6,096 nt of DNA, taken from NCBI GenBank assembly GCA_902489215.1, contig CABTZE010000123.1:1-6096 (forward strand). The letters are read 5' to 3'. Of this stretch, positions 1-5,804 are shown piece by piece. Source of the DNA: an uncultured Brevibacterium sp. (GTDB lineage: Bacteria; Actinomycetota; Actinomycetes; Actinomycetales; Brevibacteriaceae). The stretch's first letter is position 1. Every line of letters begins with the position of its first letter. A program made the translations under genes and the position numbers. The notes below the pieces were generated by a model that had not been told where the DNA came from, searched no databases, and saw only the letters and a list, made by a program, of their open reading frames with translations.

Positions 1-102
1 CTTTTCCTCGTTGAGCCGCTCGTCTGCACGCAGGCACCAGCCCGTAATCTCCAGGATCGATTCGGCGGAGTCGAGGTCCACCTCGAAATCGGATGCAGTC
101 AC
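1..102 (-). CDS. Partial hypothetical protein (N-terminal 34 codons)
   Basis: An open frame on the minus strand starts at a GTG (102-100) and runs off the left edge without a stop. It reads MTASDFEVDLDSAESI followed by LEITGWCLRADERLNEEK. A strong GGAGGG ribosome-binding site lies 6 nt before the GTG, which is the main support. The visible part is acidic and looks helical, with no signal peptide or membrane segment. It starts 39 bp after the stop of the surface-protein gene on the same strand, with no terminator-like hairpin between them, so the two could be co-transcribed. I do not recognise the family. The FEVDLDSAESIL stretch faintly recalls N-termini of small helical WXG100/EspC-like proteins, but 34 residues cannot support that. 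Confidence 0.6.
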   Translation of the reverse strand, partial: MTASDFEVDLDSAESILEITGWCLRADERLNEEK

Positions 103-108
103 TGTGTT

Positions 109-114
109 CCCTCC
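109..114 (-). promoter_or_regulatory. Ribosome-binding site GGAGGG for the partial minus-strand gene
   Basis: The minus strand reads GGAGGG, then six bases (AACACA), then GTG. This consensus-like site at ideal spacing is what fixes the start of the left-edge gene at the GTG at 102. Confidence 0.6.
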
Positions 115-141
115 AGCGTCGCCAGGTGCTTACGGAAAATC

Positions 142-2727
142 CTATCGGTTTCTACGCTTTTCGTGTGACCGAACTGGACGGCGGCCAGCCGCAACCAGCA
201 CAGCACCCCCACCAACGAGAACACCAGCTGCTGCCCCAAAGGGCAGGAGCGTCGCACCTGTGCGCGGCAGAGTGCCACCGCCACCCGAGTCAGTTCCACC
301 CGAAGCGGCACCATCAGCAGAACCTGCCGAACTATTCGCTGCACCGCTCACGTCACCACCCGAGGCGCCTGTTGCGCCCGCGCTGGAATCTTCACCCTGG
401 TCTCCACCCGGCTGTTCCGTGCCAGATTCCGCACCGGGCTCCTCGCCCGGCCCGTCGCCCGGCCCGTCACCCGGCACCTCGCCAGACCCGTCACCTGGCG
501 CCTCGCCATCGGCTGACTTCTGCACTACCTCGAAGGTCAGGCGCTGAGTCTTCGCCTGCACTTCACCACCGGCGCTGCGTTCACCACCACTGGCCTGCTT
601 AGCTCGCGCGGTCACGTCAATCGTGTACGTTCCAGGCTTCGTGAAGGCCCACGCTGTGTGCATGTGTGTGCCAGGCGGCAGAGGAATATCAGCAGCCTTG
701 TCGCTCGAGGCGTACATCTTCTGAATCGCACCCAGATTCTCCGTGTAGGCAAACCACTTTCCGCCCTTAGGTGCGCTCACCGGCGTGAGTGTCATCGTCG
801 CACCCTCGGGGTACTTCGCGCGGTCAAGTGTTTCGCTCGAAAAGCCCGGCCACACCCGGCCCGGCTGCTGAGCCTGCGGCAGAACATACAGCTCAGAGCC
901 CTTGGGTCCAAGCACGTCGTAGCTCGGATCGGCAAGCACATTGCCTTCACGCTTGACCTTCGCGAGCTTCGTGACCGCCAGCGTCGTCGAATCGATCGTG
1001 CGCGTCACCGACTCCGTGGCATGCTGACGCGAATCGTCACCAAGAGCCACAGTGAATTCGCCCTTGTGATCCATTGCGCGCAGGTCCACGTGCCCACGGC
1101 TGATTGTGACAGGCGTGCTCAGGAGGTCCCCATCAGAACCGTCATTTCCGTCACCCGGATCCGGCTGTTCAGTCCCCTCCCCCGGGTTCGGCTTCGTGCC
1201 GCCGTCTCCAGGGCCGGGTTCTTCACCGCCGTTACCCGGTGGCGGAGTTGCGCCCGCACCGATTTCAGAAAAGCGAGTCTCCACGGTCTTACCGGCACTG
1301 CTGACCTTGCCCAGATCAACTGTGTCCGTCTTGCCGATCGCCGCACGCGGCTGCGGCTCCAGCGTCAGCTTCAGCGTGTACTCGTCGCCCTTGCAGTACT
1401 CACGATCCACCTCGAGGCTTCTCCGCCCCGGACCGCTGACACCATCAACAGAGCAGGTGGGTTCGCCATAGCCCTCTTCATAGAAACCACCCGTGATGTT
1501 GTAGATGAGCGAATCATCGGCGGGTTTCGTTTCAATCGTGACTCTGTTGTCGTCACTTTGCCCACGGGCACTGACAGAGACATCACGGGAGCCGGCCTTC
1601 ACCTCGCCGTTTGAGAAGCCGCCGGCAGGTGCTGTGGGGGTTTCCTGCGGAAACTCCCCCGGCTGATTCGTGGACACCGGCTTCTGCCCGGTACTCGAGG
1701 TAAGCGGCGCACTGACCCAGCGTGCGGCACCCTTGGTCGGTACAAACACTGCCTGGAAGGCTGACGAGGTGGAGCCGATCATTTCACTCCACGTCGCCTT
1801 GCCGTTCTTCACCGGGACCTCAGCAAGGTGATAACCGTCAATGTAGAACACGACCGTGCCCTCGGCCGCTTCAGTGCCGGCGTCAAAAGTCAGATCGGTC
1901 AGGTTCTTGTCACCGTCTTTTTCACTGCCGGTGTGCGGGGCGATCGTGAAGTTCGGGGACGAGGTGCCGGTAACGTTCCCGGCATTGTTATAGGCGGTCT
2001 TAACATCACCGAGCTTTTCATCAGCCGGGTTCGTGCCGCCCACACGCCACACCAGGGTTGTGGGCTTCGAAGCAGTGAAAGCGCCGTCAGTCGTGCGAGC
2101 GCTCGCATCGAAAGTGACCTCATAGCGGCCGGGCTTTGTGAACGTTGTGATGTTGTGCGTGTGCGTGCCCGGATCCAGCCACACGGTTCGCGAAACCTTG
2201 TCATGTGACGAGAACAGGCGCGTCACGGGCAGGTTGCCGAACGTCGAATAGTTGAACATGTTCATTTCGCCCGGACCATTGAAGCCGACGAGCTCCAAAG
2301 CGAAGTTCCCGTCGAGGAAGTTTTCAATGGGCACCGCGGTGTCAGCTCCAAAGCCCGACCAAATGGGGCTGTTGCCCGGTCCAGGAACCTGGGGTGCCAT
2401 GTAGAGCAGCTGACCATCCTGGCCCAGGAAGTTCAGGCGGGGATCATCCGTAATCGGAAAAACATAATTCTGGCTGCCATCGTCGTTATAGCCACGGCCG
2501 ACCCAATTGGCTGTTTCATCCAGCGGAACTGTTTTCCCGCCCGCCTGCGAATTGATGACGAACGAGTTCGCCTCTTTATTCCAAAAGACCTTCGGCGCAT
2601 CGATGTGCGCCTGTGTTTCAACACTGCGATCTTCATCCGGCCCCGCAAGGGCAGGAGCCGCAGCGAAGGCGGCAGCCGTAACCGCAACAGCCGCGAACGA
2701 GGTACAGGCCGCGAACAGACCGCGCAT
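142..2727 (-). CDS. LPXTG cell-wall-anchored surface protein with two choice-of-anchor M modules
   Basis: This 861-residue secreted protein is probably joined to peptidoglycan by a class of sortase that recognises LPXTG. Seen: a signal peptide (residues 1-28, hydrophobic Ala/Val core, ending APALA before GPDED); a first surface-anchored module (about 30-232) with the motif GTHTHN...FTKPGRYEV near 187-204; an Ig-like module (about 258-345, GTVVFYIDG core); a module (about 380-490) with the only two mature cysteines, C425 and C445, a likely disulfide; a Gly/Pro linker (about 493-535); a second surface-anchored module (about 537-735) with GTHMHT...FTKPGTYTI near 686-703; a Gly/Pro/Glu/Ser stalk; LPRTG at 820-824 (bases 256-270); a hydrophobic segment; and a basic tail ending EKRRNR. 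The repeated module matches the actinobacterial surface-anchored protein domain (TIGR03769-type), whose function is unknown. An upstream TTG at 2742 would add five residues, but it overlaps the GGAGGGG ribosome-binding site, so the ATG at 2727 is preferred. The ligand is unknown; adhesion or metal/ligand capture is only inference. Confidence 0.93.
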   Translation of the reverse strand: MRGLFAACTSFAAVAVTAAAFAAAPALAGPDEDRSVETQAHIDAPKVFWNKEANSFVINSQAGGKTVPLDETANWVGRGYNDDGSQNYVFPITDDPRLNFLGQDGQLLYMAPQVPGPGNSPIWSGFGADTAVPIENFLDGNFALELVGFNGPGEMNMFNYSTFGNLPVTRLFSSHDKVSRTVWLDPGTHTHNITTFTKPGRYEVTFDASARTTDGAFTASKPTTLVWRVGGTNPADEKLGDVKTAYNNAGNVTGTSSPNFTIAPHTGSEKDGDKNLTDLTFDAGTEAAEGTVVFYIDGYHLAEVPVKNGKATWSEMIGSTSSAFQAVFVPTKGAARWVSAPLTSSTGQKPVSTNQPGEFPQETPTAPAGGFSNGEVKAGSRDVSVSARGQSDDNRVTIETKPADDSLIYNITGGFYEEGYGEPTCSVDGVSGPGRRSLEVDREYCKGDEYTLKLTLEPQPRAAIGKTDTVDLGKVSSAGKTVETRFSEIGAGATPPPGNGGEEPGPGDGGTKPNPGEGTEQPDPGDGNDGSDGDLLSTPVTISRGHVDLRAMDHKGEFTVALGDDSRQHATESVTRTIDSTTLAVTKLAKVKREGNVLADPSYDVLGPKGSELYVLPQAQQPGRVWPGFSSETLDRAKYPEGATMTLTPVSAPKGGKWFAYTENLGAIQKMYASSDKAADIPLPPGTHMHTAWAFTKPGTYTIDVTARAKQASGGERSAGGEVQAKTQRLTFEVVQKSADGEAPGDGSGEVPGDGPGDGPGEEPGAESGTEQPGGDQGEDSSAGATGASGGDVSGAANSSAGSADGAASGGTDSGGGGTLPRTGATLLPFGAAAGVLVGGGAVLVAAGRRPVRSHEKRRNR
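444..503. repeat. Five 12-bp tandem repeats in the surface-protein stalk
   Basis: Five consecutive 12-bp units lie at 444-455, 456-467, 468-479, 480-491 and 492-503. The first two are identical (CGCCCGGCCCGT) and the others diverge by a few bases. Read on the minus strand they encode a four-residue periodic Pro-Gly-acidic/Gly pattern (PGDG/PGEE type) in the wall-spanning stalk. Whole units are multiples of three, so gain or loss would change stalk length without shifting the frame. Confidence 0.75.
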
Positions 2728-2730
2728 GAA

Positions 2731-2737
2731 CCCCTCC
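2731..2737 (-). promoter_or_regulatory. Ribosome-binding site GGAGGGG deciding the surface-protein start
   Basis: The minus strand reads GAAGGAGGGGTTCATG. The GGAGG core ends 5 nt before the ATG at 2727-2725. The longer frame from TTG at 2742 would include this site inside the coding region, so the ATG is the better start. Confidence 0.8.
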
Positions 2738-2779
2738 TTCAATGGTCAGCATTCTCAATACAGAAACTCGGCGAGAATT

Positions 2780-2809
2780 AAATTACCCAGAAAAGGGGTG
2801 TTTTGTCAT
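2780..2809 (-). promoter_or_regulatory. Candidate promoter for the surface-protein gene (proximal)
   Basis: On the minus strand, ATGACA (2809-2804, five of six to TTGACA) is followed after 18 bp by TAATTT (2785-2780, fitting TANNNT). The start point would be near 2773, giving a leader of about 45 nt that contains the GGAGGGG site. The -35 element is also the half-site sequence seen in the palindrome at 2943-2962. Assigned by eye from pattern and position. Confidence 0.35.
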
Positions 2810-2843
2810 TTGCATAAAGAGCCGTTAATAGAATGCAGAATCG

Positions 2844-2872
2844 TTTATATGCTTATTCGTGCAGATATTGAA
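2844..2872 (-). promoter_or_regulatory. Alternative upstream promoter for the surface-protein gene
   Basis: On the minus strand, TTCAAT (2872-2867) is followed after 17 bp by TATAAA (2849-2844). The -10 is close to consensus and the -35 is weak. A start near 2837 would give a leader of about 110 nt including the ATTCTC/GAGAAT inverted repeat. In such AT-rich sequence a good -10 can occur by chance. Confidence 0.25.
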
Positions 2873-2942
2873 TTGCACTGGTTTTGGGAATCATTTAGGG
2901 AGAAATTGCGGGGGCTGCACCGCTCTCACCCACCTCAGCCAA

Positions 2943-2962
2943 CCCATGACAAATGTCATGGG
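2943..2962. promoter_or_regulatory. Perfect 20-bp palindrome, probable response-regulator operator
   Basis: CCCATGACA and its exact reverse complement TGTCATGGG flank a 2-nt AA spacer. The centre lies about 66 bp before the ATPase ATG, which is also the predicted transcription start. No T-run follows it, so it is not a terminator. NarL-type regulators bind as dimers to short dyads, and the operon below encodes one, so autoregulation is the simplest reading. A centre near -66 suits an activator binding just upstream of the -35. The protein that binds is inferred, not shown. Confidence 0.6.
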
Positions 2963-2968
2963 CATGAG

Positions 2969-2974
2969 ATGACA
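2969..2974 (+). promoter_or_regulatory. Extra ATGACA half-site next to the palindrome
   Basis: ATGACA recurs 23 bp downstream of the start of the left palindrome arm (2946), about two helical turns on the same face, between the palindrome and the candidate -35. There is no matching second arm. It could be a weak second site for cooperative binding. A six-base match can also be chance. Confidence 0.3.
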
Positions 2975-2984
2975 GAACATATAT

Positions 2985-3011
2985 TTGCCCTCCGCACTGA
3001 CTTCGTAGCGT
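2985..3011 (+). promoter_or_regulatory. Candidate promoter giving a leaderless ABC operon transcript
   Basis: TTGCCC (2985-2990) and TAGCGT (3006-3011, fitting TANNNT) are 15 bp apart. The -10 ends 7 nt before the A of the ATPase ATG at 3019, so transcription would start at or within a base of the start codon. The short spacer suggests dependence on an activator, in keeping with the palindrome just upstream. Assigned by eye. Confidence 0.4.
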
Positions 3012-3018
3012 AAGGGGC

Positions 3019-3936
3019 ATGAATACGGCACAACCAGCTCCAGCCATCGAACTCACCGGAGTCAGCAAAACCTTCAATGCGCTCTCCAACAACCCCGTAC
3101 ACGCTCTGAAGGACGCCAGCCTCACCGTCCAATCGGGCGAAATCATCGCGTTGCTGGGCACCAATGGTGCTGGTAAAACCACACTCGTCGACCTGATCCT
3201 CGGGCTGACCACCCCCACCTCCGGCACCGTCAAGGTCATGGGCCAAACACCCAAACAGGCCGTCTACAGCCAAAAGATCAGCGCACTCATGCAGACCGGC
3301 GGCCTGCTCAATGAAATGACGGTGAAGGACACCGTCGAAATGATCGCCGCGGCCTTCCCCACACACCTTCCGCTCGACGACGTCATCGCGCAGGCAAACC
3401 TGGAGCCCATCTACAAACGCCGGGTAGGAAAATGCTCCGGCGGTGAACAGCAGCGCATCCGCTTTGCCCTGGCAATACTGGGCAACCCGGACGTCCTCAT
3501 CCTTGACGAACCAACAGCCGGCATGGATGCAGGCGCGCGCCACCGCTTCTGGGAATCCATGCACCACCAGGCCGAACAGGGACGCACCATCATCTTCGCG
3601 ACCCACTACCTGGAAGAGGCAGACAACTTCGCCCAGCGCATTGTGCTGATCGACAAAGGCGAGATCATCGCTGACGGCACCACCGAAGAGCTGCGAAACT
3701 TCAGCAGCCATCGTGTGGTCAGCGCCGACTTCCCCGGCGATTTCCCGCAGCTGACAGACCTGCCCGCCGTGACAAGCACCGAAACCAGCGGCAGCCGCCT
3801 CCACATCACAACCGACGACTCCGATGCGGTGGCCCGGCACCTCCTGAGCAACACGGATGCCCGCAATCTCACCATCACCGGCGACAGCCTCGAGGACACC
3901 TTCCTCGCCCTGACACAGAACACCCAGGAGGCCTGA
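3019..3936 (+). CDS. ABC transporter ATP-binding protein (ABC-2 exporter type)
   Basis: This 305-residue cytoplasmic ATPase should power export through the permease encoded next. Visible motifs: Walker A GTNGAGKT (47-54), Q-loop glutamine Q92 in MQTGGL, signature CSGGEQQ (139-145), Walker B VLILDEP (159-165) with catalytic E164, D-loop region AGMD (167-170) and H-loop H196. After about residue 230 comes a C-terminal extension ending in SLEDTFLALT, usual for drug/lipid-type ABC-2 ATPases. All catalytic residues are present. The ATG at 3019 is the only plausible start: an in-frame TGA lies at 2998-3000 and the next Met (74) is beyond Walker A. The GGGG at 3014-3017 is only 1 nt from the ATG, too close for a normal ribosome-binding site, and fits leaderless initiation. 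First gene of the operon; substrate unknown (antibiotic, peptide or lipid export are options). Confidence 0.95.
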   Translation: MNTAQPAPAIELTGVSKTFNALSNNPVHALKDASLTVQSGEIIALLGTNGAGKTTLVDLILGLTTPTSGTVKVMGQTPKQAVYSQKISALMQTGGLLNEMTVKDTVEMIAAAFPTHLPLDDVIAQANLEPIYKRRVGKCSGGEQQRIRFALAILGNPDVLILDEPTAGMDAGARHRFWESMHHQAEQGRTIIFATHYLEEADNFAQRIVLIDKGEIIADGTTEELRNFSSHRVVSADFPGDFPQLTDLPAVTSTETSGSRLHITTDDSDAVARHLLSNTDARNLTITGDSLEDTFLALTQNTQEA

Positions 3937-3939
3937 GCA

Positions 3940-4701
3940 ATGAGCACCACCCTGAAATTCACCTGGCATGAGCTTCTTCGCCTGCGCAGGGACATGGCCA
4001 CCCTGTTCTTCAGCGTCGGACTGCCGATCTTCTTCTACCTGATCTTCGGCGCACTCCAGGACTACGGCGATCAGGAAATGAACGGCGGCAACGTCGCCGC
4101 GTACGTAATGCTGGGTATGGCCTTCTACGCCGGTGTTGTCGGTGCCGTCGGCGCAGCAGGAACCTCCATTACGGACACCCGCACCGGCTGGGCCCGCCAA
4201 CTGGCGCTGACGCCTCTGCGTCCGTGGCAGCTGACCTTCGCAAACGCGGCCAGCATCACGGTGCGCGCAGTACTGCCGATCGCTGCAGTGTTTATCGCCG
4301 GTGGTCTGACAAAAGCACAGATGCAGCCGGACCAGTGGATCCTAAGCTTCCTCCTGTGCTCCATGTGCGCAATCCCGTTTGGCTTCTACGGTCTGGCCTG
4401 GACACTGCTCATTCCGAAAGAGAACACGGCATCGATTGCCTCAACATCGATTGTGGTCCTTGCCTTCGCCGGCAATGTGTTCTTCCCCCTGAGCGGAACG
4501 CTTTTGGACATTGGCCGCTTCACCCCCATGTACGGTGCAACGCTGCTGGTGCGGTGGCCATTGGCCGAAGGTGTGCAGACTTCCGGCACCGATTTGATGT
4601 ACGAACCGATGTGGCTTGCCTGGGTTAGCATCGCTGTATGGACAGCGATCTTCGTGGGCGCCTGCCTGATCCTGCGCAAGCGCGACAAGAACCGAAGCTG
4701 A
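3940..4701 (+). CDS. ABC-2 type transporter permease
   Basis: This 253-residue integral membrane protein forms the channel of the exporter. Hydrophobic segments lie near residues 20-39, 53-75, 105-122, 134-155, 165-186 and 226-246, the six-helix plan of ABC-2 permeases. The loop after segment 2 (about 77-99) has the RTGWARQLALTPL pattern typical of these permeases and probably contacts the ATPase. The C-terminus is basic (RKRDKNRS), consistent with a cytoplasmic end. It starts 3 nt after the ATPase stop, with AGGAGG (3926-3931) 8 nt before the ATG. Its stop overlaps the kinase start by one base. With one permease gene and one ATPase gene, a homodimeric arrangement is expected. Substrate not predictable. 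Confidence 0.93.
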   Translation: MSTTLKFTWHELLRLRRDMATLFFSVGLPIFFYLIFGALQDYGDQEMNGGNVAAYVMLGMAFYAGVVGAVGAAGTSITDTRTGWARQLALTPLRPWQLTFANAASITVRAVLPIAAVFIAGGLTKAQMQPDQWILSFLLCSMCAIPFGFYGLAWTLLIPKENTASIASTSIVVLAFAGNVFFPLSGTLLDIGRFTPMYGATLLVRWPLAEGVQTSGTDLMYEPMWLAWVSIAVWTAIFVGACLILRKRDKNRS

Positions 4702-5804
4702 TGCGCCCGTTCGAAGATTTCCAGCTGCGCAACGCGGTCTTCGCCTCGATATGGCTGGTGTTAATGGCCCCGCTCCTGGTGCAGGTCTACACGGGCGAGG
4801 GGGTCAGCACGGGGATCAAAACCTGGATGACGATGTGTGTGCTCGGCTTCGGTCTGTTCTACTTCTGGGCATTCGGAACGATGAGCACCCACCCCCGAGG
4901 TTGGGGGCTGTTTCCGCGGGCGATGCTCCGTTGGGGCATCCTGCTGGCGATTGCCCTGGCCAGTGTTCCTGTGATCACGACCGGCGCGGTGATCTTCGCT
5001 CCCTACCTGGCGGCAGTCGTCGGATTTACGCTCCCGTGGAAGAAAGCTCTTCCCATCATGCTGGCCACCGGGGCCGTCGGCGTCATCGCAGTGTGGCTGA
5101 GCGCACCCACAGATCTGGGCTGGGCAGCCTTCACCCTGTTCTTCATTCCCCTGGTGCTGATCGGGGTGGGAGCTTTCAGCCAACACGACGAATCCCGCCA
5201 GCAGCTGCAGCACGAACTGGAACTTGCACAGCAGCGCGAGCGCATCGCCGCGGACGTTCACGACCTCCTGGGGCATTCGCTCACGGTCATCAACCTGAAA
5301 TCCGAAGTTGCACGGCGGGCCGCAGACACAAACCCCGAGCAGGCGCAGCAGGAGCTCCAAGAGATCAGTGAACTGACACGCCTTGCGCTGGCAGAAGTTC
5401 GTTCGACCGTTACGCGGATGCGCACACCCACCTTCGCCGGGGAACTGCAGGCGGCACGCCGGGCTCTGGAAACCCGGGGCATCACACCGCATCTTCCCGA
5501 ACGTCTTACTTCACCGGGCAAGCACGACACCGTTTTCTCTTGGGGTCTGCGTGAACTGACCACGAATGTTGTCCGCCACTCTGGTGCGCACAACTGCTGG
5601 GTGAGCATCACCGGGAACAGACTGCAGGTCACAGACGACGGCTGTGGGTTCAGCAGCGACATTTCACAGAACACGGGCGGCGGTCTGGCTGGCTTGCGCG
5701 AACGGGTTGAGGCGGCTGGCGGACAGCTTGTTCTCAGCCGCGAACGGGGTGTGAGCACCGCACTGATCACCATGGACGGTACCGCAGAGGAAACCACTCA
5801 ATGA
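4701..5804 (+). CDS. DesK-type sensor histidine kinase
   Basis: This 367-residue membrane histidine kinase should phosphorylate the regulator encoded next. About six hydrophobic segments (near 14-30, 43-60, 76-91, 93-109, 116-134, 140-158) fill the N-terminal half with very short loops and no extracellular sensor domain, so the cue is probably sensed in the membrane. A short coiled linker (about 162-182) leads into the HisKA_3 H-box ERIAADVHDLLGHS with phospho-acceptor H187. The ATPase domain has the N-box RELTTNVVRHS (E285, N289), DDGCGF (312-317) and GGGLAGLRERV (326-336). All catalytic boxes are intact. The frame stays open upstream to an ATG at 4638 inside the permease gene; the ATG at 4701 is preferred because it overlaps the permease stop (TGATG) and starts just before the first membrane segment. 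It has no clear ribosome-binding site, so translational coupling is likely. Confidence 0.93.
   Translation: MRPFEDFQLRNAVFASIWLVLMAPLLVQVYTGEGVSTGIKTWMTMCVLGFGLFYFWAFGTMSTHPRGWGLFPRAMLRWGILLAIALASVPVITTGAVIFAPYLAAVVGFTLPWKKALPIMLATGAVGVIAVWLSAPTDLGWAAFTLFFIPLVLIGVGAFSQHDESRQQLQHELELAQQRERIAADVHDLLGHSLTVINLKSEVARRAADTNPEQAQQELQEISELTRLALAEVRSTVTRMRTPTFAGELQAARRALETRGITPHLPERLTSPGKHDTVFSWGLRELTTNVVRHSGAHNCWVSITGNRLQVTDDGCGFSSDISQNTGGGLAGLRERVEAAGGQLVLSRERGVSTALITMDGTAEETTQ

Larger units (their letters stand above)
2743..3018. other. Divergent intergenic control region
   Basis: This roughly 275-bp gap separates the divergent surface-protein and ABC/two-component transcription units. It is visibly AT-richer than both flanks, mainly at about 2750-2910. 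It holds candidate minus-strand promoters, a candidate plus-strand promoter, a perfect palindrome, and an ATTCTC/GAGAAT inverted repeat (2751-2756 and 2773-2778, 16-nt spacer) that would sit in the surface-protein leader. I see no tRNA, convincing small ORF or riboswitch-like fold here. Confidence 0.7.

Noticed and set aside
658..1614. 318-codon plus-strand frame inside the surface-protein gene
   Set aside because: Arg/His-rich shadow of the minus-strand gene, with no domain or initiation signal.
2507..3013. 168-codon plus-strand frame across the divergent intergenic region
   Set aside because: It overlaps the 5' end of the surface-protein gene and both promoter regions and has no recognisable protein features; the reading is incidental.
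3433..3453. CSGGE in place of LSGGQ in the ATPase signature
   Set aside because: Looks unusual, but variants of the first and last positions are common in ABC-2 exporter ATPases, and the SGG core and catalytic residues are intact.
2956..4200. Long 414-codon minus-strand frame opposite the ABC genes
   Set aside because: It is antisense to the well-supported ATPase and permease, has no recognisable motif or ribosome-binding site, and its Gly/Ala/Val-rich composition reflects the high-GC coding strand opposite.
4431..4454. Direct repeat ATCGATTG in the permease gene
   Set aside because: Two short copies encoding Ser-Ile in a membrane segment; no context suggests function.
4892..4907. CCCCC/GGGGG hairpin as an attenuator within the kinase gene
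   Set aside because: Only a five-pair stem, followed by no T-run, and fully explained by Pro-Arg-Gly-Trp-Gly codons.
4761..5492. 243-codon minus-strand frame opposite the histidine kinase
   Set aside because: Antisense shadow; the plus strand carries all kinase boxes.
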